Counted from the first letter of the stretch, positions 24,942-31,999 are shown. The stretch is 40,770 bases of DNA from Planctomycetia bacterium (GCA_016177915.1 JACOUI010000320.1:1-40770); one strand, 5' to 3'. A program made the numbers and translations. Notes: generated from the sequence alone by a model not told the origin.

Positions 24942-25301
24942 ATGACCGACCAGCAAAACGTGGCCGTCCTGGAGCCGCCCGTCACGGCGCGGCCCAAGGA
25001 AGACGAGCCCAAGAAAAAGCCCAAGCGGCAGCCGCCGTATGCGGTCATCGTGCTCAACGACGACCGGCACACGTTCGCCTACGTCATCGAGACCTTCATG
25101 AAGGTCTTTGGCTACAGCGCGCAAAAGAGCTTTCTACTGGCCGAACAGATCCACACCCAGGGGCGGGCGAACGTCTGGTCCGGCGCCCGCGAGGTGGCCG
25201 AGCTGAAACGCGAACAGATCATCTCGGCCGGCACAGACTACTACGCGGAGAAGCCCGTGAAGTTCCCGCTGGGGGTGCTGGTGGAGCCGCTGCCAGGTTA
25301 G
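24942..25301 (+). CDS. clpS: ATP-dependent Clp protease adaptor ClpS
   Basis: A 119-residue adaptor that delivers N-degron substrates to the Clp unfoldase. After a lysine-rich flexible N-terminus of about 30 residues comes the ClpS core: YAVIVLNDDRHTFAYVIETF, with the Asn-Asp-Asp that binds the substrate amino end, and IHTQGRANVWSG with the conserved His. Length and order match the family. No clpA or clpC gene is within the window. The gene lies 158 bases before a peptide transporter on the same strand, but the spacer is a long purine-rich tract and co-transcription is uncertain. Confidence 0.93.
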   Translation: MTDQQNVAVLEPPVTARPKEDEPKKKPKRQPPYAVIVLNDDRHTFAYVIETFMKVFGYSAQKSFLLAEQIHTQGRANVWSGAREVAELKREQIISAGTDYYAEKPVKFPLGVLVEPLPG

Positions 25302-25302
25302 C

Positions 25303-25376
25303 AAGAGGAGGGGGAGAGGGGGCGAGGGGTCGAGGAGGAGATACGGCAGGGGAGAAAAGGCGCAAGAAAGCGCTGC
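25303..25376. other. polypurine-rich tract
   Basis: A strongly G/A-biased stretch between clpS and the peptide transporter with many GAGG and GGGGA runs and few pyrimidines. It is followed by short ATTCCGC repeats near 25434-25450. No gene is seen in it. Confidence 0.6.
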
Positions 25377-25459
25377 CTCTTTGCCGCGCCATGCGGTACA
25401 TTGCCGCGGAACGCCGTCGGCGGACTGCATCCGAATTCCGCATTCCGCATTTCTTCCGC

Positions 25460-27379
25460 ATGGCCCCCGAAAAATACCGCACGACGCCCTTCGTCACCGA
25501 CAAGATGCCGCCGGGCATCCCGTACATCGTGGGCAACGAGGCGGCGGAGCGGTTCAGCTTTTACGGGATGAAGACGATCCTGCAAGCGTACATGACGCTG
25601 TACCTGCTGGACGCTTTTGGCCGAAAGGCCGTGATGCAGCCGGAGCAAGCGCAGGAGTGGCAATTTTATTTTGGCTTCGCAGCGTATTTCTTTCCCCTTT
25701 TGGGGGCCCTGGTCTCCGACGTTTTCCTGGGGAAATACCGCACCATTCTGTTCGTTTCGTGGTTCTACTGCGTCGGGCACCTCATCCTGGCGCTGAACGA
25801 CTTTCACTGGGTACACCAGAAGATCGGCTTGGCCGTGGGGCTAGTGGTCATCGCCATCGGTGCGGGGGGCATCAAACCCTGCGTCTCGGCGCACGTAGGC
25901 GACCAATTCGGCAAGAAGAATGAAAACCTCCTGGCACGCGCCTTTTTCTGGTTTTATTTCGCAATCAACTTCGGCTCGTTCATCTCGACGCTTTTGACGC
26001 CGTGGTTGCTGAAGCACAAGGAGACGTTTGGACCCAAATGGGCATTCGGTGTACCCGGCGTGCTGATGCTCGTGGCGACGATCGTTTTTTGGATGGGTCG
26101 ACACAAATTCGTACACGTTCCGCCCGGCGGCCTGGGCTTCCTGCGCGAGACCTTCAGCCGCGAGGGCCTGCGGGCCGTCGCGCGATTGATTCCGCTTTAT
26201 CTTTTCATGATCATCTTTTGGTCCGTCTACGAGAACAATTCGGTGTCCTGGGTCAACCAGGCAATGCGTCTGGACCGCGTTTTGCCGCTTGTGCATTGGG
26301 AGCTTTTGGCCTCACAGGTCCAGGCGGTCAATCCCATCCTGGTCTTGATTTTCATCCCGCTCTTCTCGATGGCCGTTTATCCGCTCATCGACCGCTACCT
26401 ATTTCGTTTGACTCCGCTGCGCAAAGTGTCGATCGGGTTCTTCGCGCTCGTTCTTTCCTTTGTGGTCGTCTCCTGGACCGAGCAGCAGCTCACGGGCGGG
26501 CAGGTCGTCAGTACGACGTCCGACTTTGAGCCGGAAGAATGGGCCGCCCATTTGCTGCTGGACGGAAAGAGTGGCGGCATCGGTTGGGCGTCGGACGAGC
26601 GAAAGCAGGAGGGAACGGATAAGCCCGCGCCGCCCCCGTTTCCCCAGGAAATCGTGATCGCACTGCGCGAGAACCGCGCCTGGGAAATCGACAAGGTTCG
26701 CATCGACGTGTCGACCGTGCAGTATCGGCTGGAGGAAGGCGAGGCGAAATCTGTCGACGCCCCGTCGGCACGGAGGAATTGGGCCAAGGACGTCCTCGTT
26801 TCCGTCGGCCCGTCGCCGAAAAACGGCCCCTGGACCAAGGTGGGGCAAACGACGTTGCGACCAGCGCCGGGCCCGCAGACCATTTCATTTTCGCCCGTGA
26901 CGACCAAGTACGTTCAGTTGAGCATCCTGTCGAACTACGGCGGAAATGCAGTCACGCTCAGCGAGATCGAAGTGCTGGCGACGGCCGCGTCGCCGCCCGC
27001 CGACGCGCACGAGCAAGCGACGCGTGTGTGGCCCAATGTGGCTGCCCTCGGCGACCGACCTAACGTGATCTGGCAGCTCTTGGCGTTTTTCATCCTCACG
27101 GCAGCGGAAGTGATCGTGTATGCCACGTGCCTTGAGTTCTCCTACACGCAGGCCCCGCGGAAAATGAAGTCGTTCGTCATGGGTCTCTTCTTGCTTTCCG
27201 CATCTCTGGGTAATCTGCTCGACGCCGTGATCAACGGCGTGATCCAGAACGCGGACGGCACAAGTAAGCTCCCCGGCGCCAACTATTTCTGGTTTTTCAC
27301 CGCGATCATGCTCGTCGCTTCGCTGCTCTTCATTCCCTACGCGCGGTTCTACAAGGGAAAGACGTATTTGCAGGAGTGA
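25460..27379 (+). CDS. POT/PTR-family proton-coupled peptide transporter with inserted discoidin-like domain
   Basis: A 639-residue inner-membrane transporter, longer than usual bacterial POTs (about 450-520). The hallmark ExxERF motif in helix 1 (E27, E30, R31, then FYG) and a Lys in IGAGGIKPCVSAH of helix 4 fit proton-coupled oligopeptide uptake. Helices 1-9 end near residue 345 (SIGFFALVLSFVVVSWTEQQ). Residues about 355-507 are a soluble segment with features of an F5/8 type C (discoidin) domain: LLDGKSGGIGWASDER, then EIVIALRENRAWEIDKVRID, and a closing TTKYVQLSIL and ITLSEIEVLA-like ending (VTLSEIEVLA). Helix 10 resumes near 535 (NVIWQLLAFFILTAAEV), then 11 and 12. The insert should face the periplasm. 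An ATG at 25391 would add 23 Arg-rich residues; I prefer 25460. Confidence 0.9.
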   Translation: MAPEKYRTTPFVTDKMPPGIPYIVGNEAAERFSFYGMKTILQAYMTLYLLDAFGRKAVMQPEQAQEWQFYFGFAAYFFPLLGALVSDVFLGKYRTILFVSWFYCVGHLILALNDFHWVHQKIGLAVGLVVIAIGAGGIKPCVSAHVGDQFGKKNENLLARAFFWFYFAINFGSFISTLLTPWLLKHKETFGPKWAFGVPGVLMLVATIVFWMGRHKFVHVPPGGLGFLRETFSREGLRAVARLIPLYLFMIIFWSVYENNSVSWVNQAMRLDRVLPLVHWELLASQVQAVNPILVLIFIPLFSMAVYPLIDRYLFRLTPLRKVSIGFFALVLSFVVVSWTEQQLTGGQVVSTTSDFEPEEWAAHLLLDGKSGGIGWASDERKQEGTDKPAPPPFPQEIVIALRENRAWEIDKVRIDVSTVQYRLEEGEAKSVDAPSARRNWAKDVLVSVGPSPKNGPWTKVGQTTLRPAPGPQTISFSPVTTKYVQLSILSNYGGNAVTLSEIEVLATAASPPADAHEQATRVWPNVAALGDRPNVIWQLLAFFILTAAEVIVYATCLEFSYTQAPRKMKSFVMGLFLLSASLGNLLDAVINGVIQNADGTSKLPGANYFWFFTAIMLVASLLFIPYARFYKGKTYLQE

Positions 27380-27556
27380 AGTGAATAGACGAGGCAAGAC
27401 TCCGCGAAAACGCACCGGCAGCCACAGCAGGATCAGGCCGCCGCACACGAGACCAATGAGCAGCAACGGCACGACGACGGCCAGGACCATCATGAGCGCC
27501 AATTGCCAGCCGCTGCGGCGGCGCGTGTTGGGCGGCGGCCCGGGAAATCGGATCAT
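26885..27556 (-). CDS. possible small membrane protein whose frame runs antisense into the transporter gene
   Basis: From 27556 the minus strand reads MIRFPGPPPNTRRRSGWQLA followed by a convincing hydrophobic helix (LMMVLAVVVPLLLIGLVCGG, then LILLWLPV). That segment (27556-27420 or so) looks like a real protein and lies 58 bases after the stop of the upstream minus-strand gene. Beyond about 27380 the same frame continues as pure antisense of the transporter, with no stop until 26885, and has no protein-like character. Either a short gene has lost its stop codon (a remnant or an assembly error), or this is a chance frame. Only the first 60 codons deserve belief. Confidence 0.3.
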   Translation of the reverse strand: MIRFPGPPPNTRRRSGWQLALMMVLAVVVPLLLIGLVCGGLILLWLPVRFRGVLPRLFTSLLQIRLSLVEPRVGNEEQRSDEHDRGEKPEIVGAGELTCAVRVLDHAVDHGVEQITQRCGKQEETHDERLHFPRGLRVGELKARGIHDHFRCREDEKRQELPDHVRSVAEGSHIGPHTRRLLVRVGGRRRGRRQHFDLAERDCISAVVRQDAQLNVLGRHGRK

Positions 27557-27614
27557 TCATGTCGGCGCATCCTGACCGTCGTCGCCAGCATCGGTCGCGT
27601 CAGCTCACCGCCGC

Positions 27615-28772
27615 TCAGTCGTCGCTCGCGTGCCGTGCGCGAATCTCCGTCGACGAGATGTCCCTGCAAAACGTCTCCGGCGGCACGCCGCGGCACCTCG
27701 TCCGCAAAGCGGCGGGCAGGTCCAGGTTCTCCAGCGTTTCCACGCGCCCGTGCCCCTGGCGCGCAAAAACGAGGAACGAGGCGCCGTGCCGCGCGAGCTG
27801 CGCGATCGCCAGGTCCCGCCGCGCCGGGTCGTTTCCGTAATATCTCTCTTGGGCAATCCGGGCGACGGTGTCGGCGCCCACGACGAACGTCGCGCTCGGG
27901 AAGAGTTCCGATTTTTCCTCAAACGTCGCGGCGCGCGTGAACCACAGCGGCTCGTCGGGCTGAAATTGTCCGGCGCGGTCGGCCATTTCCGTGTAATCCA
28001 GCGGGGCCTTGTCGACGTTGACGATCGAGATCTCGTGCTCGACAGGCCGGCCCAGCAGCCTTGCGGCGATTTGGGCCATTTGGCGGTGCCCTTCGTGCCG
28101 CGGGTTGAAGGCGCCCGGAAGCAGGACGCGGCCGGCGCGGTCGGCCGATCCGGCGTCGCCCTGCAGGACGGCCTTCGTCGCGCCGGACAAGAGTTCCGGC
28201 CAGTGGGGCATGGCCGGCGTGCGCGTGATCGCCGCCGATTCGTCGGTCCGTAATTTCGCGGGCAGCCGCTCGGCGATCCCGGCCGTCTCGGCCATCAGGC
28301 TGAGCACAAATTCCGCGACGAGTTGTTCTTCCTCGCCGCGGGAGCGGGCGCCTTTGGAAAGCTGCACGGTCTGCGTGATAGTTTCGCCGAGCGTTTGGAC
28401 CGCCAGGTGCGCGCGGTGGGGCCCGCGCTTGGGGCGGTTCGTCGCCAGGCCGGCGGTGCAGGAAACGCCCGCGACGATCGTGGGCGCGTCGGCCCCGCGC
28501 GGGCGGGCCTTCGCATATCCCAGCGCGCGAAGCAAGGCGACGACCGCCATCGCCCGGGCCGTCCGCGCGGAGCAATAATGTTCCGGCGTGCCGCCGAGGA
28601 AGCTCTCGAGCGCGGCCTCGTCGTAGGGCACGACGCACTCCAGCACCGTCCGCGAAGCGCCCGGCACCGTCAACAGGTGCGAGATCGCCAGGCTGCCGCC
28701 GCCGGTGATGGCCAGGGCGAACGAGGCCGGTCCGGCGTGGAGTTTTTCGACGAGCTTTGCGACGGATGACAC
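27615..28772 (-). CDS. fused CinA/PncC-like amidase and NadD-like nucleotidyltransferase
   Basis: A two-domain protein of 385 residues. Residues 1 to about 170 resemble the CinA C-terminal domain (PncC, NMN deamidase): FALAITGGGSLAISHLL, then VVPYDEAALESFLG and a GVSCTAGLATNRPKRG loop. Residues about 213-380 form a nucleotidyltransferase with the adenylate motif GAFNPRHEGH (220-229) and the C-terminal ISSTEIR (372-378), as in NadD/NMNAT enzymes. If both parts are active, NMN would be deamidated to NaMN and then adenylated to NaAD in one protein, a salvage route for NAD. The activity is inferred from the folds. Comparable fused proteins are known in plants and algae, as I recall. The gene is divergent from the EVE-domain gene, 117 bases away. 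Confidence 0.82.
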   Translation of the reverse strand: MSSVAKLVEKLHAGPASFALAITGGGSLAISHLLTVPGASRTVLECVVPYDEAALESFLGGTPEHYCSARTARAMAVVALLRALGYAKARPRGADAPTIVAGVSCTAGLATNRPKRGPHRAHLAVQTLGETITQTVQLSKGARSRGEEEQLVAEFVLSLMAETAGIAERLPAKLRTDESAAITRTPAMPHWPELLSGATKAVLQGDAGSADRAGRVLLPGAFNPRHEGHRQMAQIAARLLGRPVEHEISIVNVDKAPLDYTEMADRAGQFQPDEPLWFTRAATFEEKSELFPSATFVVGADTVARIAQERYYGNDPARRDLAIAQLARHGASFLVFARQGHGRVETLENLDLPAALRTRCRGVPPETFCRDISSTEIRARHASDD

Positions 28773-28824
28773 GCGGCGGGCCGCCTTGTACGATGCAACG
28801 AACGCCGGTGAAACTACTGATTTG

Positions 28825-28852
28825 GCCGGCAGAGAGTATTCTCTCCGCCGGC
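28825..28852. promoter_or_regulatory. inverted repeat in a divergent promoter region
   Basis: GCCGGC-AGAGA-GTAT-TCTCT-CC-GCCGGC forms an interrupted palindrome in the 117-base gap between two divergent genes. The centre includes TATTCT (28837-28842), which could be a -10 box for the plus-strand gene, so a bound regulator would cover it. The pairing is seen; the role is inferred. Confidence 0.35.
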
Positions 28853-28889
28853 CCGCCGGCCTGCAAGAACGCTTTCGGACGGTGCGCGC

Positions 28890-29489
28890 GTGAACTTTTG
28901 GTTGATGAAATCCGAGCCGGAGTCATTTTCGATCGACCATCTGGCGGCGGCGCGCGATCGGACGACGTGCTGGGACGGCGTGCGCAATTACCAGGCGCGG
29001 AACTTCCTGCGCGAGATGAAGGTCGGCGATCAGGTGCTCTTCTATCACTCCAGCACCGACCAGCCGGCAGTGATGGGCACGGCGGTCGTCGTGCGCCAGG
29101 CATATCCGGACCCGACGGCCTGGCAAAACGGCCACGACCACTTCGATCCCAAGGCCTCGCCGGAAAACCCGATCTGGCAGATGGTGGACGTTCAGCTTGC
29201 GGAGGTTTTCCCGGCGCCGGTGACGCTCGAGACGCTGCGGGGAGTCAAGGCGCTGGCGGGCATGGAGCTATTGCGGCGTGGGTCGCGGCTGTCGGTGCAG
29301 AGGCTGAGCGCGGAGCATTTTGCGATCGTCGTGAGCCTTGGCCGCGCGGGAGGCCCTGCCAACCCGACAAGCAGAGCCACCGCGGCGCGGCGCACGCTCT
29401 CGGCGAGAGGGACAGCAAAGCAGAAGGCCGGAGCGCGGCCGCAACGCAAACTGGCGTCGGACGAAAGACGAATGAGACGCGCGAAGTAA
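28890..29489 (+). CDS. EVE-domain protein (Thy28-like)
   Basis: A 199-residue protein starting at a GTG (NFWLMKSEPESFSIDHL). The first 150 residues match the EVE domain, a PUA-like fold that binds modified bases: WLMKSEP, TCWDGVRNYQARNFLREMKVGD and VLFYHSS are diagnostic. Bacterial members are suspected of recognising modified cytosines or bases in tRNA, or of acting with restriction systems. The last 45 residues are Arg/Ala/Thr-rich and not conserved, perhaps an extension from run-on reading. It is divergent from the NAD-salvage fusion gene, with no restriction gene nearby. Confidence 0.9.
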   Translation: MNFWLMKSEPESFSIDHLAAARDRTTCWDGVRNYQARNFLREMKVGDQVLFYHSSTDQPAVMGTAVVVRQAYPDPTAWQNGHDHFDPKASPENPIWQMVDVQLAEVFPAPVTLETLRGVKALAGMELLRRGSRLSVQRLSAEHFAIVVSLGRAGGPANPTSRATAARRTLSARGTAKQKAGARPQRKLASDERRMRRAK

Positions 29490-29497
29490 CGTCGCGC

Positions 29498-29842
29498 TTA
29501 CTCCGCGTGAAACACCTGGCTCACAACAACGAGCACGGCTTCCTCGTCGGCTTCCTCGTCGAGGGCTTCGTATGCGGCGTCGCGCAATTGGCCGGCGTAG
29601 CGCGACAGCGCCGAGAGATTCGTCTCGAACGAAAACGGAGCGTCTGTGTAAATGATGTTGATCCGATCCCGAATCTTCAGTCCATCACGGGAGAGATAGC
29701 TGCCATCGAGCCCCCGAACAATTGTGCAGCCGCCGAACGTGTAAGTCAGCTCTTGATCCAGCGCCGCCAGCAGCTCCTGGTACGCCGGGGCCAAATGGTC
29801 AGGCAGATAGATTTCGATCCTTGCCTTTTCGGACAGCGGCAA
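29498..29842 (-). CDS. small protein of unknown function, pair member of the 52-residue gene
   Basis: A 114-residue protein (MPLSEKARIEIYLPDHLAPA, TYTFGGCTIVRGLDGSYLSR, INIIYTDAPF, an acidic stretch ALDEEADEEAVLVVVSQVFHAE). I have the impression that similar proteins occur in cyanobacteria and other phyla, but I know no named function. It overlaps by 44 bases the 52-residue gene upstream of it, in another frame, so the two are translationally linked. The pairing and size recall toxin-antitoxin modules, but no toxin fold is evident and an unrelated role is possible. Confidence 0.75.
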   Translation of the reverse strand: MPLSEKARIEIYLPDHLAPAYQELLAALDQELTYTFGGCTIVRGLDGSYLSRDGLKIRDRINIIYTDAPFSFETNLSALSRYAGQLRDAAYEALDEEADEEAVLVVVSQVFHAE

Positions 29843-29957
29843 CGAATTGCTCCTTTCGCCTGGAGAATTGCTGGAGTCGTTTCAGCGATTCCTTCGCGGA
29901 GAGCTTGACGCGCTGCGGACGCCCACCTTTGACTTGCCTGGATTGCATTTTTGCCAT
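29799..29957 (-). CDS. 52-residue basic protein, candidate antitoxin or regulator
   Basis: A short gene reading MAKMQSRQVKGGRPQRVKLS and continuing with KESLKRLQQF and KEQFVAAVRKGKDRNLSA to TGA. GGAGGTGA sits six bases before the ATG, the strongest kind of ribosome site in this window. It is highly basic with a predicted amphipathic helix, fitting a DNA- or RNA-binding antitoxin-like protein. Its last 44 bases overlap the start of the 114-residue gene. It lies 61 bases downstream of the ribbon-helix-helix gene on the same strand. It is below the usual length cutoff for gene finders and easily missed. Confidence 0.7.
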   Translation of the reverse strand: MAKMQSRQVKGGRPQRVKLSAKESLKRLQQFSRRKEQFVAAVRKGKDRNLSA

Positions 29958-30018
29958 CGCCTGTCACCTCCGGTTGATCACAACTCGAACGGTATCCTAG
30001 CACTTCTCCGTGCGCAGA

Positions 30019-30216
30019 TCACGCCAGCCGCCGGTAAAGCTCCGCGTTCTTTTCGAGCACGTGCCTGGCCGCCGCCGCAAACTCCTCGTTTTCGCCGGCC
30101 AGCCACTCTTCGAGGCTGGCGCGAATAAACTCCTCGGGCGTCAAGCCCGCGCTCTCGGCCATCTCTTTCAGCCGCTCCAGGCGCTCGTCGGAAAGCGAAA
30201 TGGTAATGGTGGACAT
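30019..30216 (-). CDS. ribbon-helix-helix antitoxin-like protein
   Basis: A 65-residue protein with the beta strand STITISLSDE and the helix-turn-helix core LERLKEMAESAGLTPEEFIR followed by ASLEEWLA, as in CopG/ParD-type repressors; a C-terminal helix (FAAAARHVLEKNAELYRRL) would bind a toxin. No RelE, ParE or PIN toxin follows it directly. The next genes are the 52-residue and 114-residue pair, so it may be an orphan antitoxin or the first member of an unusual module. It is divergent from bioF. Confidence 0.8.
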   Translation of the reverse strand: MSTITISLSDERLERLKEMAESAGLTPEEFIRASLEEWLAGENEEFAAAARHVLEKNAELYRRLA

Positions 30217-30271
30217 GTTCAATCTCCGGGGTCGGCCGAGCTGTCCGCGGCGGTCGTTGCGTCCGCAGAGA

Positions 30272-30284
30272 ATTGTACCACAAT
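30272..30284 (-). promoter_or_regulatory. palindromic operator candidate overlapping a -10 box
   Basis: ATTGT-ACC-ACAAT is a perfect 5-bp inverted repeat. On the minus strand it contains TACAAT, a good -10 box 56 bases before the ribbon-helix-helix gene; no -35 box is clear. Autoregulation by the ribbon-helix-helix protein would fit, since that class binds short palindromes. Confidence 0.35.
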
Positions 30285-30338
30285 GGCGCACGGGCCGCCT
30301 TGCGTTCCCCCCTGCGAAGCCGCCCCCCTCGACCAACG

Positions 30339-31532
30339 ATGACGAGTTCCTCCGAGCCGCTGGACTGGATCGACGACGAGCTTTCGAAGCTCGATCGTCT
30401 CGACCTGCGCCGCCATCGCATCGCACATGACGGCGCCGTCGGAGCGGCAGTCCGGCTGGCCGGCGTGAGCGGCCCGGCCGCCGACCTCGTCAATTTCGCC
30501 TCCAACGACTACCTCGGCCTGGCCGCCGATCCGCGCCTCATGGAAGCCGCGGCCACGGCAGCGCGAGAGGCAGGCTGGGGCGCAGGCGCCAGTCCCCTGC
30601 TGGCGGGATATGCGGCCGCGCACGAACGACTTGAACGACAACTGGCCGCGTTCGAGGGGACGCAGCGGGCGCTCTTGTTTTCGTCCGGCTATGCGGCCAA
30701 CGTGGGCACGATCGCGGCCCTCGTCGGCGCAGGCGACGTCGTCTACAGCGACGAGCTGAACCACGCCAGCATCGTCGACGGCTGCCGGCTGTCGAAGGCC
30801 GAAGTCCGCGTCTACCAACATGGCGACACGGTCGACCTGGCGTTCAAACTGGACGACGCCGGCCGTTTCCGCCGGCGGCTGATTGTCAGCGACTCGCTCT
30901 TCTCCATGCACGGCGACTCCGCGCCGCTCGCCGATCTGGCATCGCTCGCCCGGCGGCACCATGCCATGCTGATGGTCGACGAAGCGCACGCGACGGGGGT
31001 GTTCGGACCGCGCGGCCGCGGGCTGTGCGAACAATTCGGCGTTGCGGAGGCAGTCCACGTCCGCGTGGGGACGCTCAGCAAGGCCCTGGGGTGCTCGGGC
31101 GGGTTTGTGGCCGGCCCGCACAATCTTGTGGAATGGCTTATCAACAAGGCCCGGAGTTGCGTCTTCTCGACGGCCTCGCCGCCGGCCAACAGCGCGGCGG
31201 CGTCCGCCGCCTTGAAGATCGTGGATTCCGAGCCGCAGCGGCGGACGGCGCTGTTGGAACGGGCGGCCGACCTGCGGCGCAAGCTGACGGCACAAGGTTG
31301 GAACATCGGAACGAGCGAAAGCCAGATTGTGCCGATCTTCGTCGGCGCGCCGTCGCGGGCGGTTGACCTTTCGAACGCCCTGCGCCGCCGCGGGATTTGG
31401 GTCCCCGCCATTCGCCCGCCGTCGGTCCCGTCCGGCCAATCGTGCCTGCGTATCAGCCTGTGCTCCGGTCACACGGAAGCGATGACCAACCGGCTAGCGG
31501 CGGCGTTATCGAGTGTCAGGGAATCGTCGTAG
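30339..31532 (+). CDS. bioF: 8-amino-7-oxononanoate synthase (BioF) or close alpha-oxoamine synthase
   Basis: A PLP enzyme of 397 residues that condenses pimeloyl-ACP or -CoA with L-alanine in biotin synthesis. FASNDYLGLAADPRL, GASPLLAGYAAAHERLE, FSSGYAANVGTIAALV and DEAHATGVFGPRGRG are the family signatures, and K248 in TLSKALGCSGG carries PLP. Other alpha-oxoamine synthases (Kbl, HemA, SPT) share these motifs; the match to LVNFASNDYLGLA and the length favour BioF. No other bio gene is in the window. Toxin-antitoxin-like genes lie on both sides and its stop codon is only 3 bases from the convergent toxin gene. Confidence 0.88.
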   Translation: MTSSSEPLDWIDDELSKLDRLDLRRHRIAHDGAVGAAVRLAGVSGPAADLVNFASNDYLGLAADPRLMEAAATAAREAGWGAGASPLLAGYAAAHERLERQLAAFEGTQRALLFSSGYAANVGTIAALVGAGDVVYSDELNHASIVDGCRLSKAEVRVYQHGDTVDLAFKLDDAGRFRRRLIVSDSLFSMHGDSAPLADLASLARRHHAMLMVDEAHATGVFGPRGRGLCEQFGVAEAVHVRVGTLSKALGCSGGFVAGPHNLVEWLINKARSCVFSTASPPANSAAASAALKIVDSEPQRRTALLERAADLRRKLTAQGWNIGTSESQIVPIFVGAPSRAVDLSNALRRRGIWVPAIRPPSVPSGQSCLRISLCSGHTEAMTNRLAAALSSVRESS

Positions 31533-31535
31533 CCG

Positions 31536-31808
31536 CTATTCGTAATGCAGAATCTTGTCGTACTCCGCGTGCGTCCCGATCCAAAACCATACGAGATCGC
31601 GCCTTCGTTTCACGGCCAGCGCGCGAAAATGCAGCCCCACGCGCACCGACCAGAAGACCCCGACCTTCTTCAGGTGCAATGAGTGATGGCGAGGATCTTG
31701 CAGTAATCGCTGATATCCGGCGTCCGCCAGGCGCTGAACTTCCTTGGGAAGTCGGCGGTAACAGGCCCAAAAGCGGCGTGTCGCACGGTGCTTCACCGGT
31801 CGGTACAA
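31536..31808 (-). CDS. RelE/ParE-superfamily toxin
   Basis: A 90-residue basic protein: RRFWACYRRLPKEVQRLADA then LLQDPRHHSLHLKKVG, VGLHFRALAVKRRRDLVWFW and IGTHAEYDKIL. The helix-helix-sheet order and the closing WIGTHAEYDKIL fit the RelE/ParE superfamily of ribosome-dependent RNases or gyrase poisons; which of these I cannot tell. The start is TTG at 31808, overlapping the 3' end of its antitoxin gene by 16 bases. A GTG four codons later is the alternative. Confidence 0.82.
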   Translation of the reverse strand: MYRPVKHRATRRFWACYRRLPKEVQRLADAGYQRLLQDPRHHSLHLKKVGVFWSVRVGLHFRALAVKRRRDLVWFWIGTHAEYDKILHYE

Positions 31809-31996
31809 CGTCCTTCGTCGAGTTCTCGAAGTGCTTCCTTCGCCAATTTGTCGAGCCGCCCGGCCGCGACGTCGCGCTCGAATTGCTTGTCCCAGGCCTT
31901 GGCGTCAAACTCAGCCCACCAGGCGCGCAGGGCCGCAAGGTCTTCGGCCGACAGTTTCTTAATGGCGCGTTCGATTTTCTGTCTCGTGCTCATCAT
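31793..31996 (-). CDS. antitoxin partner of the RelE/ParE-type toxin
   Basis: An acidic 67-residue helical protein (KIERAIKKLSAEDLAALRAW, WAEFDAKAWDKQFERDVAAG, then LDKLAKEALRELDEGRCTDR). The AAWWAEFDAKAWDKQFE-like core and the C-terminal LAKEALRELDEGR are typical of antitoxins paired with small RelE-like toxins. The gene precedes and overlaps the toxin gene, the usual order. Two ATGs are adjacent (31996 and 31993). A promoter candidate places transcription start almost at the ATG, so the mRNA may be leaderless. Confidence 0.8.
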   Translation of the reverse strand: MMSTRQKIERAIKKLSAEDLAALRAWWAEFDAKAWDKQFERDVAAGRLDKLAKEALRELDEGRCTDR

Positions 31997-31999
31997 GCG

